From Theristus sp. LFF4_11 (taxonomy: Eukaryota; Nematoda; Chromadorea; Monhysterida; Xyalidae): 38,787 nt of DNA. Under the pieces are notes generated by a model. It saw only the letters and a program-made list of their open reading frames with translations. It had not been told where the DNA came from and did not search any database. Position 1 is the stretch's first letter. Every line of letters begins with the position of its first letter. Positions 30,001-38,626 of this stretch are shown here, piece after piece. Where the stretch lies: contig JASANC010004420.1 in NCBI GenBank assembly GCA_030248135.1, forward strand, positions 1 through 38,787, given 5' to 3'. The translations under genes and the position numbers were made by a program.

Positions 30001-32724
30001 AGACGAGACGAGACAGCCAAAAATCGCGCGAGACGAGACAAATGACGAGACAAGAGACAAGACACGTCTCGCGGCAACCCTAGTAACAACGACAAACCGT
30101 ATTACCTCTATTAAACCCCCCAAAATTAACCCCCCCAAATAAACCCCCACTCTTTCGACAAGTTTCCAAATAATCCCCCCCCAAAAATAAACCCCCATGG
30201 GGGTTTATTAGAAACCTGTTTGAAACACATACCTAGCGAATTCAGTGGCTGAATGCAGTGACATTGGTGAAATTGTGCTACCAAAGGCTCCAAAGGGATG
30301 AGTTAGTGGTAATTTCATTACAAAGGGCTGTTACAAAAGGAAATCTCTGTGAAAAGTAAAAGTTTCTGCGACTTTCTTGCCTGCCATGTAAGGTATTTTT
30401 GCCATTTTTCAACAAACCCCCATTCCTAGAATTTGTTTGCAAATAAACCCCCCCCCAAAAATACCCCCCCCCAAAATAACCCCATCCCCCAAAATAAACC
30501 CCCACCCCCAGAAGTCGCTGAAGAAATAAACCCCCATGGGGGTTTATTAGAGGTAATAAGGTAAATAAAACAAAGGTAACACAAGAGCAACATCAATTAA
30601 TAAAAAACAAATGCCATTTCATTTATTTGGGCCGTCTGCGGAATTCTATTCTGCGTCATGTCTGCTTTTTAAAACCAGCAGATAGTCAGTGAGTTTTGAA
30701 GAATTCTGTAAATAATTGTTCAACAACGTGCCCGAAAGCACCTTGTTAGAATGTACGTTTTGAGAGTTTGTGCGAAAAGTCCATGTGCGAAATGTCCGTT
30801 GTGCGAAATGTCCGTGTGCGAAATGTCCGTGTGCGAAACGTCCGTGTGCGAAATGTCCGTTGTGCGAAATGTCCGTGTGCGAGAAGTCCGTGTGCCAAAT
30901 GTCCTTGTGCGAAATGTCCGTTTACCAATCAGTGGATACTGGAGATGACTGACACACTAAGACTTGACCGTGCAAAGTTTTTATGCACGTTTTGCCGTGC
31001 GTTAATCTGCCTGTGGTTCATGCTCATTAGACTTCTTTCACTGTGCTATCCAACGCGTGCCTCGTTTTCTTTCTTTCACCGCGACTCATCTGCTTGCTTT
31101 TTTTGCGCAGAGCACACGCATTCGCAGGGTCGGGTGCTTGGTGATCGTAGTGTCCTTTACAAATACGTCAATCCGAATCTGGTTGCTGTCACCGCCGTCA
31201 GTGACTCGAATGCCAAAAGCATAGCAGCCACTGGCCCGGGCAGTCAGCTATACGTGTTCTTGGTTGACTCAATCACTGGTTCGTTGGTTTTTATAGTTTG
31301 ATTGTTTTTGTGGATTTGTATTGTGATTTTGTTTGAATTCATGAAATGATGACTGATGCTGACTATTGTGTGAATGAATGGTGTTGCGTTCAATGCAGGT
31401 CAAGTGTTGTTCACGGCACGGCACGCCAAGGCTGCTGCTCCTATTCATCTGGTTCACTGCGAGAATTGGCTGGCGGTCAGTTGTCGTTTGAAAGAAAAAC
31501 GTTCATAATAAAAAAAGTAGCTTGCTTGAATGGAAAAAACGTAATGCTACTGTAGCAGCGTTGATTTAGCACATGAAGGCTGAGCCGTATTCTTAGTCAA
31601 GTGTCGTTGAATTTCGAATGCATCCGCAACTGGCCACCAATTTCAGTACTCGTTCTGGAACGAGAAAGCGCGCCGCAGCGAGCTGAACATGCTCGAGCTG
31701 TACGAGGGCGCCATGCAGACGGACGCAGCGCGCTTCTCGTCGCACACGCCCGGCGTCAACGCGCCGCTGCTCTTCAAACAGGCGTACATCTTCCCGCAGG
31801 GCATCACCGCCATCGGCGTCACGAACACTGGTCAGCGGCGCGCTTGTTGCTTGTTGCCGGTGGTGGCAGTTCGGTCTGCGTTCAATTGTTGAAAGTGTCA
31901 CGCCAATTGGAAGACAACTGAATCATAGCTTCATTGGTCGCAGCACGTTGACAAACGGCTTTTGTAGGAGTTCGAGAAGTGCACATTACTGATGTGATGA
32001 GGCGACCTCCCTTCTGCATCCGTTGTTTTTTCAGAGAAGGGACTGACGAATCGGCAGCTGTTGATCGGGCTGCCGTTTGGCGGCATTCTTGAGCTGCAGA
32101 AGGCGTTCCTGGATCCACGGAGGCCGTTGACGCCCTCGATGCAACATCGCGAGGAAGGTGCGCGTGGCGCTTGGCACTTTGGTTGTTGCACAAAAGCAAC
32201 TGCGCCCTTTGACAACGTTCATGGAACACGCACTCTGAATCGTGCTGCACTCTGTCAAAAGCTCAGGAGTTTCGGTGTTCGTTGGTTCTGTGTAACACAG
32301 TGTGTTCGCAAAACACCAACAAGGATGGACATTAACTGCAGTGAGAAAATGATGCTCGATACAGCAAGGGTCACACTGTTGTCACGGCAGCAATTGTGTC
32401 TGCACGGGCTGTCGGTTTGCAGGTGTGATGCCGTACATGCCGGAGTTGCCGGTGGCCACCGAGAACATCGTCAACTACAACCAGAGCGCGCTGCGACTGC
32501 GAGCGATCCACGCGGCGCCGTCCGGCCTCGAGTCGACCAGTCTGCTTCTGGCGGTCGGCCTCGATCTGTTCTACACGCGGCTGACGCCCAGCGGCACATT
32601 CGACATTCTCAAGGACGACTTCGATCACTGGCTGATCAGTCTGGCGTTGGCTGCACTGATCGCCGCATCCGTCATCACCAAGAGACTCGCGAAGAGAAGA
32701 GACTTGAATCAGGCGTGGAAGTGA
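21071..32724 (+). CDS. EMC1: ER membrane protein complex subunit 1 (EMC1)
   Basis: EMC1 is the large lumenal and membrane subunit of the EMC insertase, which places tail-anchored and multipass proteins in the ER membrane. Exons: 21071-21165, 21255-21394, 21483-21566, 22080-22182, 22262-22393, 23599-23754, 24410-24457, 24565-24808, 25014-25199, 25257-25533, 25615-25728, 25842-25993, 26254-26400, 26666-26830, 28338-28493, 28729-28951, 31111-31278, 31399-31475, 31647-31830, 32035-32157, 32423-32724. All phases agree and give 1,091 residues (human: 993). A signal peptide (IPILSLLALTAVVNC) is followed by the propeller start DQIGKWDWRRQYVG, then GRLLRSWDKYTG. The DUF1620 region has FERDYFNLHKLIVVATASGK, VQRTTAHHPHAARC, HTHSQGRVLGDRSVLYKYVN and LELYEG. 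A final transmembrane helix (HWLISLALAALIAASVITK) and a short basic tail end the protein. Exon 15 ends AAG|GCAAGA, a GC donor. Exon 10 may hide a very short in-frame intron near 25380-25421. Introns 3, 5, 6, 14 and 16 carry transposons or hairpins. Confidence 0.95.
21083..21088 (+). promoter_or_regulatory. AATAAA hexamer, nearest candidate poly(A) signal for the SPTSS gene
   Basis: This is the first AATAAA after the SPTSS stop codon, and it is formed by codons 4-6 of EMC1. If SPTSS uses it, its transcript must end inside EMC1 exon 1; otherwise SPTSS and EMC1 may be co-transcribed. Confidence 0.4.
21710..21892. mobile_element. 183-bp MITE with perfect 42-bp inverted ends (EMC1 intron 3)
   Basis: The left end AAGGCGGATTTAGCAATTAG and onward to 21751 is exactly inverted at 21851-21892. 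Each arm includes the palindrome CGTGCGTACGCACG. Flanking bases allow a TA duplication, as for Tc1/mariner-type MITEs, but one base is ambiguous. The perfect arms suggest a recent insertion. Confidence 0.85.
22427..23055. mobile_element. Non-autonomous hAT-like element 5 (EMC1 intron 5)
   Basis: Ends AAGGGTTGGCATGGTAAAAA and ACGGTATTTTGCCAACCCTA are inverted and match the other hAT-like ends. Flanks GGTGCGGG and GGTGCAAC agree at only five of eight positions, so the duplication has decayed or contains sequencing error. The interior is rich in T runs, with a G9-G10 tract near 22670. Confidence 0.75.
23242..23295. repeat. Short perfect hairpin in EMC1 intron 5
   Basis: TATGACACCTAAATCT at 23242-23257 is exactly inverted at 23280-23295, around a 22-bp loop that is itself partly palindromic (CTAACAATTTAGATTGCTAG). 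Related AGACACCTAA/TTAGGTGTC motifs occur at 23500-23560, so it may be part of an unrecognised short element. Confidence 0.5.
23771..24310. mobile_element. 540-bp TTAA-flanked MITE (EMC1 intron 6)
   Basis: Exact TTAA is present on both sides (23767-23770 and 24311-24314) of inverted ends CACCGTTTGCACC and GGTGCAAACGGTG. The arms extend about 165 bp (CCATGGAATCTAATTCCAAC and its inverse, CATCAACCATACCCTCATTC and its inverse). TTAA target use is typical of piggyBac-type elements. The centre, 23951-24089, is a fragment of the 1-kb hAT-like family (GTTGAAAATGCAACTTTCCC, GACGAGACGCTTCGAACGAA). Confidence 0.82.
26943..27053. repeat. Imperfect ~37-bp inverted repeat in EMC1 intron 14
   Basis: TGATTGGTTGGTGACCACTT followed by GATGCATGCATTCTG is mirrored by CAGAATGCATGCATCACGTG followed by GTCACCAACCAATCA. 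The arms are about 37 bp with one or two mismatches and a ~38-bp loop. It could be a miniature foldback insertion or an intronic RNA hairpin. Confidence 0.6.
29925..30085. repeat. GAGAC-rich minisatellite with a hAT-like right end
   Basis: About 30 copies of ACGAGAC or GAGAC occur in irregular tandem (GAGACGAGACGAGACACGAG), followed by GTCTCGCGGCAACCCTAG, which resembles the termini of the hAT-like elements here. No matching left end is visible, so it may be a truncated element nested in the foldback. Confidence 0.55.
30101..30557. mobile_element. Nested inverted-repeat element with AATAAACCCCC motifs
   Basis: It opens ATTACCTCTATTAAACCCCC and closes GGGGTTTATTAGAGGTAAT. Internal AAATAAACCCCC motifs and two copies of the palindrome AACCCCCATGGGGGTTTATT (30189-30208 and 30529-30548) follow the same theme. 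It sits in the centre of the intron-16 foldback element. Confidence 0.6.
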
Positions 32725-33341
32725 GCGCTGCTTTGATGTTGTTCTCGGCATTCTTTGTAGCTTTGTTCATTGTTGTTTAGGTGAGCTTTTCTGGTCGGAT
32801 CCTGATTTGTCTGCTGATACTTCACAATCATCATTATGCTGTGTTTGGACGTTAAACCACTCAATAATTTTCATTCGTTTCAGTGGTGTGTTCGTTGTCC
32901 AACTGTTTTTTTAATCAAAACCTTGTTCTTGCGGGTACACATTCCACTGGATGTTGTTTGTTTTGCGGTCTTTTAATGGCGTCTGGTCTGGTATTTCTTT
33001 CCAAAATCGCTCTAAGTCAACTATTATTGCCAGTTACCATTTTTTTCACTTGGAACTTTGGTGGAGATTTTTGTGCTGCTCCTTTTGTCATTGTCATAAG
33101 TTTCTGTAATCTGCGTGATTCAAACGATTGTGTGATGATTGCATTTGCTGTTCGTGCGAGATTGCGGAATAAAATCTGTGCAATTTGTGAGATTTTGAAA
33201 ATTGATTTGTTTCAAGGGACACGGTTATTCGTCCGTAAACTTTTGTTTTGTTGTTGCAGTTCATGTTTTGCTTTGTTCTTGATGAGAAGGTAAAATGTCG
33301 CATCAACATTTTTCAAGACAATCATCCGAGTTGCTGAAAAA
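32725..33341. other. EMC1-PPIH intergenic stretch
   Basis: It contains no gene I can support. AATAAA at 33168-33173 is a candidate EMC1 poly(A) signal. Splice-acceptor-like TTTCAG (32877-32882), GTTGCAG (about 33254-33260) and TTTTTCAAG (about 33309-33317) precede the PPIH start, so a 5' untranslated exon or a trans-splice site for PPIH is possible. Confidence 0.4.
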
Positions 33342-34819
33342 ATGAGCGTCTTCGCAAAATATCACGAGCAGCTGCGGCACCGCGACAACCCTGTGGTGTT
33401 CTTTGATGTGGCCGCCGGTGAGTAAACGTGCTTCACTTTACTATTGTGCATTTATTCAAACGTGTCCGAACTAAAATGACGTCATTTGCTTTAAAAACGC
33501 CCGTTTGTCAACATACAGGCATGAAAATTTCAGTAGCTCTTGGTGTGACTGATTCGACATTCACCATTTGTTCACAGGAAGAAATCGTCTAAACAGAACG
33601 TCTGGTTTGCTGTGAACGGCAAGCGCATGTTTTGCGGCACCTGACGTCATTTCAGTGGGACACGTTTAAAAAATAGGTCATCATAATATAAAAATACCAT
33701 TTGTGTTTTGCCCGTTCACAACTTGTTCAGTTGGTTCTTAATTAACTGTCCCCAAGTCCAAGTGTGTTTCCCGTCATCTTTTGATCGCAAATGGCGTTTG
33801 TAAAGTTTCTTCATCTGCACGTAAGCGTATTAGGTGGCGCCAATATTGGTCGAATCGTGATGGAGCTCTACAACGACGTCGTTCCGAAAACGGCCGAGAA
33901 TTTCCGGCAGTTTTGCACGGGGGAATATCGCAAGGACAGTGTGCCGATTGGCTACAAGAACTGCCAGTTCCACAGGGTCATCAAGGACTTCATGGTGCAG
34001 GGCGGCGATTTCGTCAATGTTCGTTTCGTTGACGTTCCTTTGTGAATCAGTTAGTGTGGTGGTCCAATCGATCGACATCAGCCAGTTAGATTTTGATTTG
34101 TATAGCAATCACCACACTTGTAAAGATCACCAATTCATTGTGTTGCTTTCGCGCATTCGTTTAGTTCCACGTGGTTGTTTCTTCTTGTTGAAGAAATTTT
34201 TTCTTTCATTTTCAAAAACACCACAATTTTATTTCAGGGTGACGGCACGGGCATGATGAGCATTTACGGGTCGAAATTTCCGGACGAGAATTTTGACTTG
34301 AAACACGAGCTGCCCGGTGTTTTGTCAATGGTGATCCAGTGAGATTAAGCTGTTTGACTGAGTTTTCCGCACATTCATTGCTATTTTCTGTGGTTCAACT
34401 CTGCTTGACTTCTGCAGGCGAACGCAGGAAAAGACACGAATGGATGTCAGTTCTTCATAACGTGCGCGAAATGTGAATTCCTCGACAATAAACACGTCGT
34501 CTTTGGTTGGTTTGTTGGTTCCATTTATGTGTGTTGTTTTTGTGTGTTCGTCAATTCGCTCGTCTGCGCAACCACCACGGAGCTTTTCCGCAAATTAATG
34601 TATGCCATAATTTGAAACATTATCCAGAGTTTATTGTTTTGCTTCGGTTCACGTTGCATCGTGTCGTTGACAAAAGTTCAGAAAAGTTCAAAAGCTTCTT
34701 TTTCTGCAGGCCGAGTTCTTGACGGAATGTTGACGGTGCGCAAGATTGAGAACTGCCCAACGGCCGCCAACAACAAGCCGAAAATTCCGATCATCATCTC
34801 ACAGAGCGGCGAATTATGA
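33342..34819 (+). CDS. PPIH: Peptidyl-prolyl cis-trans isomerase H (spliceosomal cyclophilin, PPIH/USA-CyP)
   Basis: Five exons, 33342-33417, 33834-34018, 34238-34330, 34418-34505 and 34710-34819, join in phase to 183 residues (human PPIH: 177). PPIH sits in the U4/U6.U5 tri-snRNP, where it binds PRPF4 with PRPF3 and isomerises X-Pro bonds. Family marks are NPVVFFDV at residues 16-23 and the PPIH-type [11 protein letters not shown] (57-67). Cyclophilin catalytic residues are present: R73, F78, M79, Q81 ([15 protein letters not shown]), F131 and H144. The position equal to Trp121 of cyclophilin A is Phe139 ([13 protein letters not shown]), whereas human PPIH has Trp there, which predicts weaker cyclosporin A binding. 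The N-terminus is about ten residues longer than in human. Intron 1 carries a CRE-bearing MITE. AATAAA at 34954-34959 is the likely poly(A) signal. Confidence 0.95.
33451..33675. mobile_element. ~220-bp MITE with CRE-bearing inverted ends, copy 2 (PPIH intron 1)
   Basis: Near-identical to 773-993, in the same plus-strand orientation, with TGACGTCA at 33477-33484 and 33642-33649. It begins 34 bp after the end of PPIH exon 1, so the two CRE palindromes lie in a promoter-proximal intron. Confidence 0.72.
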
Positions 34820-34953
34820 CTCCATTTTCTTTGTGTTGTAATTTTCTCTGTTGTTGAATTGATTGTTTTTGTTTCCGTCTTTAATTTTCAGTAACTGTGT
34901 TTACTTGTTACCGAGGCAAGTTTAAATTTTTGACTCGAATGAAAAACATTCAA

Positions 34954-34959
34954 AATAAA
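34954..34959 (+). promoter_or_regulatory. AATAAA poly(A) signal candidate for PPIH
   Basis: First AATAAA after the PPIH stop (135 bp downstream) and about 190 bp before the RAB21 start codon. The position fits a normal short 3' untranslated region. Confidence 0.5.
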
Positions 34960-35152
34960 CATGAAAACAATGAATCCGTCGGCAGTTGCTCATGTTCATC
35001 AGGTTCCATAGTGGAAACCAGTCGTGTCGTTTCGGCGATTTTTTTGTCTGTTTATTTATGGTAACGTGCACATTTCGTCCTTGTGAAGTGTTATTCCTCT
35101 GAAGTGCCACATTTTTAAGCCGGAATTGAAAGACGGATTTCAGAAAATTTGA

Positions 35153-37110
35153 ATGAGAAAACAGACAGCGATGCAAACAGCGAGCACTTCGACGGGCGTG
35201 GGTGGCGGCGACGGTGGCGCAGAGCTGCGTCGCTTCAAAGTGGTGCTGCTCGGTGAGGGCGCTGTCGGCAAGACGTCCATTCTGCTGAGGTACACTGAGA
35301 ACAAGTTCAACCCGAAGCATCTCACCACCTTGCAGGTTCGTGTCTTTTCTCAACCGTAACGGATTTACCTGGAAACCGTCATGTTTCTTGAGCCGTCCGG
35401 TGACGTATTGTATCCAATGCGGTGTCTGCTGTCTGTTGTGTGTCTTCTCAATTTTGATTTTTCCCTTCCAGGCTTCGTTCATGACGAAAAAGTTGAACAT
35501 CGGTGGACGACGGGCGGAACTGAACATTTGGGTCGGTAAACGCTTCTGCGACTTTGTTTCACAATAGTAAGCTTCTGTTGATGCTACCGTTGACCGCCAG
35601 TTGGCGCCAGGATCACTAAACGACTGTGCGGTGTGGCGATTGTCGAGCTTAAGGTCCCCGCCGCGCCGTCCTCACTGACAGGGCGAAAGCGCAAAAACAG
35701 TGTACAGCACTGGCGGTGTCAATGCAAAGGAACTGACTTGTATTGAACTTCTTGTATTGCATACACTCGCAAAACACCGGGTCCCTTGTGGCTTCATAGC
35801 CCGGGATGGTTGATTTTGTGAGATTCTGCTTTCTAGGTTCGCTGATGTTTTGCCCTGGCGAAACCGCAAACAGCGAACTTCTTGTATTTATTCGCAACAA
35901 TGCAGCAGCGAACAGTGCTTGCACGCACAAACTGCAATGAGTGCGCCACTTTGACGTTGCAGGACACGGCCGGCCAGGAGCGCTTCCACGCACTCGGCCC
36001 GATCTACTACCGCGAGAGCAACGGCGCGCTGCTCGTGTACGACGTCACCGACGGTGAGACGTTCCAGAAGGTGCAGAGCTGGGTGAAGCAGCTGCGGCGT
36101 ATGCTCGGCGACGCCTGCGTGCTCATGCTCGTCGGCAACAAACGCGATCTCAGTCAGCATCGCGCCGTCACACACCAGCACGCCGCACAGTCGGTTGAGA
36201 CGCGCGCGTTCATGAAAATGCAAATGCAGTCGGTTTTTGTTCACAGTGGTCCGGTGACGTTGCGTCTGCCATTTCGGTTGACTCGTGTTCAACAAATGCT
36301 CACAAACGATCGCGCGGTCGCTGGTGAACTGAAATTGGACTGGAACTAGAACAAAGAACGGAGAAAAAAGCAATTTTTTAATTATAAAACTTTTTTGACA
36401 TTTCCAGGTTTTTTTCAGCACAAAAAAATGTGATACACAGTGGGTTCGCATTTTTGCTGATTGCTGATGTGACAATGTGACGTTTCAACCAAGTTTAATC
36501 AGCGAACCATCACATTGCTGGTTTTCTTTCTCATTTAGGTATGCGCAATCAGTCGGTGCATTGTATCAGGAATCATCGGCAAAAACAAACGAAGGAATTG
36601 AGCTGCTGTTCCTCGAACTAACTAAAGGTTTGAAATTTGTTTCCATGATCAAATGTCTTGATAAAATAAATATGTATTTGTTTTGATGAATGCCTTACTG
36701 CATATTCATGTTAAAGAAGTGCTTTAAAGGACTTCGATGTTTTGGGAGCGCTAATGATCGTGCTCTAAAACCGTGAGCCTAAAGCTTGTAAGCCTGATCT
36801 TAAGTCATTTGAAGGACCCTGGAACTTTTAAAGCCATGGGCACCGGCACCTGAAATCTTGCCTCAATTCTCCGACTCAACTACTATTCTTGTTTTACGTA
36901 TTTTTCATGAAAATCATTCATTACCACTTGAATTTACTTTGATCGTTTTATCACGCTTTTTCTTGTTCTGCAGCGATGCTTGATCGACCGCCAGTGGACG
37001 TCAATCATTTTGGTGCCTCCAATGCGAACTCGTTGCGTCATCGGAACGTTCTCTTGGTGGAAGACGATGAAAACGCACCGGCAGCAGCTCCAGTGAAAAG
37101 ATGCTGCTGA
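35153..37110 (+). CDS. RAB21: Ras-related small GTPase RAB21
   Basis: Exons 35153-35335, 35472-35531, 35963-36193, 36539-36627 and 36974-37110. RAB21 is an early-endosome GTPase that controls integrin traffic. Visible motifs: P-loop GEGAVGKTS (34-42), the RAB21-type stretch ENKFNPKHLTTLQ then ASFMTKKLNIGG (49-73), WDTAGQERFHALGPIYYRES (81-100), NKRD (140-143), SSAK, and a C-terminal KRCC for double prenylation. About 232 residues (human 225). The N-terminus is Ser/Thr/Gly-rich as in vertebrate RAB21. The exon 3-4 junction is odd: canonical GT-AG joining leaves one base too many (TCG|GTTGAG with TTTAG|GTATGC). Either one G is an assembly error or the site is non-canonical; all other phases fit. 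A TTTCAG lies 10 bp upstream of the ATG, as for a 5' UTR intron or trans-splice acceptor. Confidence 0.94.
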
Positions 37111-38168
37111 GAAAGAACAGTGCAGCATTGGCTTATGTTTACAGAATGTTGTCGCAACACCGATTGATTGGCTGGCTGGTGCCTTCACGTTTGGCCAACT
37201 GTCACAAAGCATGGGCATGGGCACAAAAGCCACAAAATTAGTCAATTCGTGTTCAGACTTCATTCAGCGTCTTTCTTCGTGTGATCAGAAGAATATCGCA
37301 ACATTTATTTGTTTTTCGCACTACCTTACTTACGAGTCATTTATGGAAATTTCTACTTTTAACGGCAGAGATTTTATGATCGGTGATTGTTTTTATTATT
37401 TTTATTGTTTGGTTTCATTCGGTTTTACGGAAAACCGTCTGTTTGAACTTGTATTTCTGGTGTCCCAAATTTTATAGGTTGATTCGATCGATTAACGACA
37501 TTGATTGCTACCCCACCCCACATTGCTTAACTCACAAAAATTGCACCCTGAAGAACTGTCGTTCTTGTGTTTCGAATTTATAAATTTTACATTCACTTTC
37601 GTTTAAAGCGATTTTCGCAGCAAAGTTTCTCAAAACTTTTGATTTCTTAAAAAAATCCTGGTATGCATTTGTTCCCCCTCTGATTTATGGCGTATAAGTG
37701 AAAGTTTTATGTCGCATGTTATGTTTGAAAGTATGAAACTTACAAAATAAAATTTTGTGAAACACAACTGGGATGGAGTTTGCCTGTTTGCTTTCGTTTC
37801 AACCATCCGTACGATGATCCGAAACTCCATTGACAGTTTCAAACTTTTATTGATTCGAAACGAAATTGTTGTTTGGCCAGAAAAAAGCAGGACTTTTTAC
37901 ACCGGCAGTGGCCAGTCATTTTAAAATTGGCAACAAAACGAACAAAACTGATATAATGTGTCTTTTATCATTAGTCTTCTTGGTAGCAGTGTTAAAGTAG
38001 TGGGGGTATTTTTGAATAATCACAATTTCACAAATATCAACTGTTAATGGAGCACGTTTACGCCGTAGAAAACGTCCCGCAACTGTTGTTTCAAACAGTT
38101 CAATTGACAATAAAAACTGCGTCTACAAAACAAGTATTATTATTAGCAACAGATAAAAAAAATCGCAA
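37111..38168. other. Convergent intergenic region, no gene seen
   Basis: This AT-rich sequence contains AATAAA at 37746-37751 (possible RAB21 poly(A) signal) and TTTATT at 37846-37851 (AATAAA on the minus strand, for the convergent gene). I see no repeats, RNA genes or coding frames I can support. Confidence 0.4.
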
Positions 38169-38626
38169 TCATTTTTTGGTGATTTTGTTCTTTGCTGGTT
38201 TGTCCAACATCTCGTTCTTCTCAACGTCATGTGTCTGGTCTCGCCACGTTTCTTCAGATTGTTTCAGCGGTTTGCCGTGGCTGACCACCAATGTTGGTGT
38301 CTTTGTGTCAGCCGGTGTTGTTAGTGGGACGTCTGTTTCCACCGTTTTGTCAAGTGCAAGCCACGTCTTGGTCGGCTTGATCAAATTGACGAACGGATTC
38401 AGATGACGGTCATACAACGAAATCGTCACACGAGGAACTGAAATGTGCCATGTTTGACGGTTGGTTGGGCTTTTTCAATACCATTGCCAAGAACGTCAGC
38501 TAAAATGGCTGGAGTGATGCAGTGAGACATACAGGAAAATAATGTGGATTCAGATGCAGCTTGTTCGTGCAGATGGAAATGTTCGTGTTCGTGAGAACGT
38601 TTCAGGAACGGAAAACGGCTGTGCAT
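38169..38626 (-). CDS. 3' end of an unrecognised minus-strand gene (last two exons), partial
   Basis: Two frames join across a canonical intron (GTATGT at 38532-38527, TTTCAG ending at 38438): exon 38626-38533, possibly extending further upstream, then exon 38437-38169 with a TGA stop. The junction phase works (TCC T|TT CCT). The protein end contains RFPFLKRSHEHEHFHLHEQA, then PRVTISLYDRHLNPFVNLIK, and a hydrophilic tail (DVEKNEMLDKPAKNKITKK). The sequence looks genuinely coding, with a dense conserved-looking core and a charged end, but I do not recognise the family and assign no function. No membrane helix or known catalytic motif is visible. It converges on RAB21. Confidence 0.6.

Larger units (their letters stand above)
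29033..30926. mobile_element. Foldback element with GGACATTTCGCACAC arms (EMC1 intron 16)
   Basis: Outer ends GGTAAACGGACATTTCGCAC and the exact inverse close the element. The left arm, 29033-29610, is about 37 tandem copies of a 15-16 bp unit; the right arm, 30770-30926, has about ten. The first ~90 bp of both arms match variant by variant, including GGACATTTGGCACACGGACT. Inside the arrays lies a second inverted pair, about 29610-29850 against 30570-30770 (GGCCCAAATAAATGAAATG and its inverse). The centre holds a GAGAC repeat and a nested AATAAACCCCC element. No target duplication was recognised. Confidence 0.86.

Noticed and set aside
31882..32250. Minus-strand 122-codon frame
   Set aside because: It lies antisense to EMC1 exon 20 and its flanking introns, where the plus strand has phase-consistent conserved coding.
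34922..35527. Minus-strand 201-codon frame
   Set aside because: Antisense shadow of RAB21 exons 1-2 and the upstream region; no recognisable motifs.
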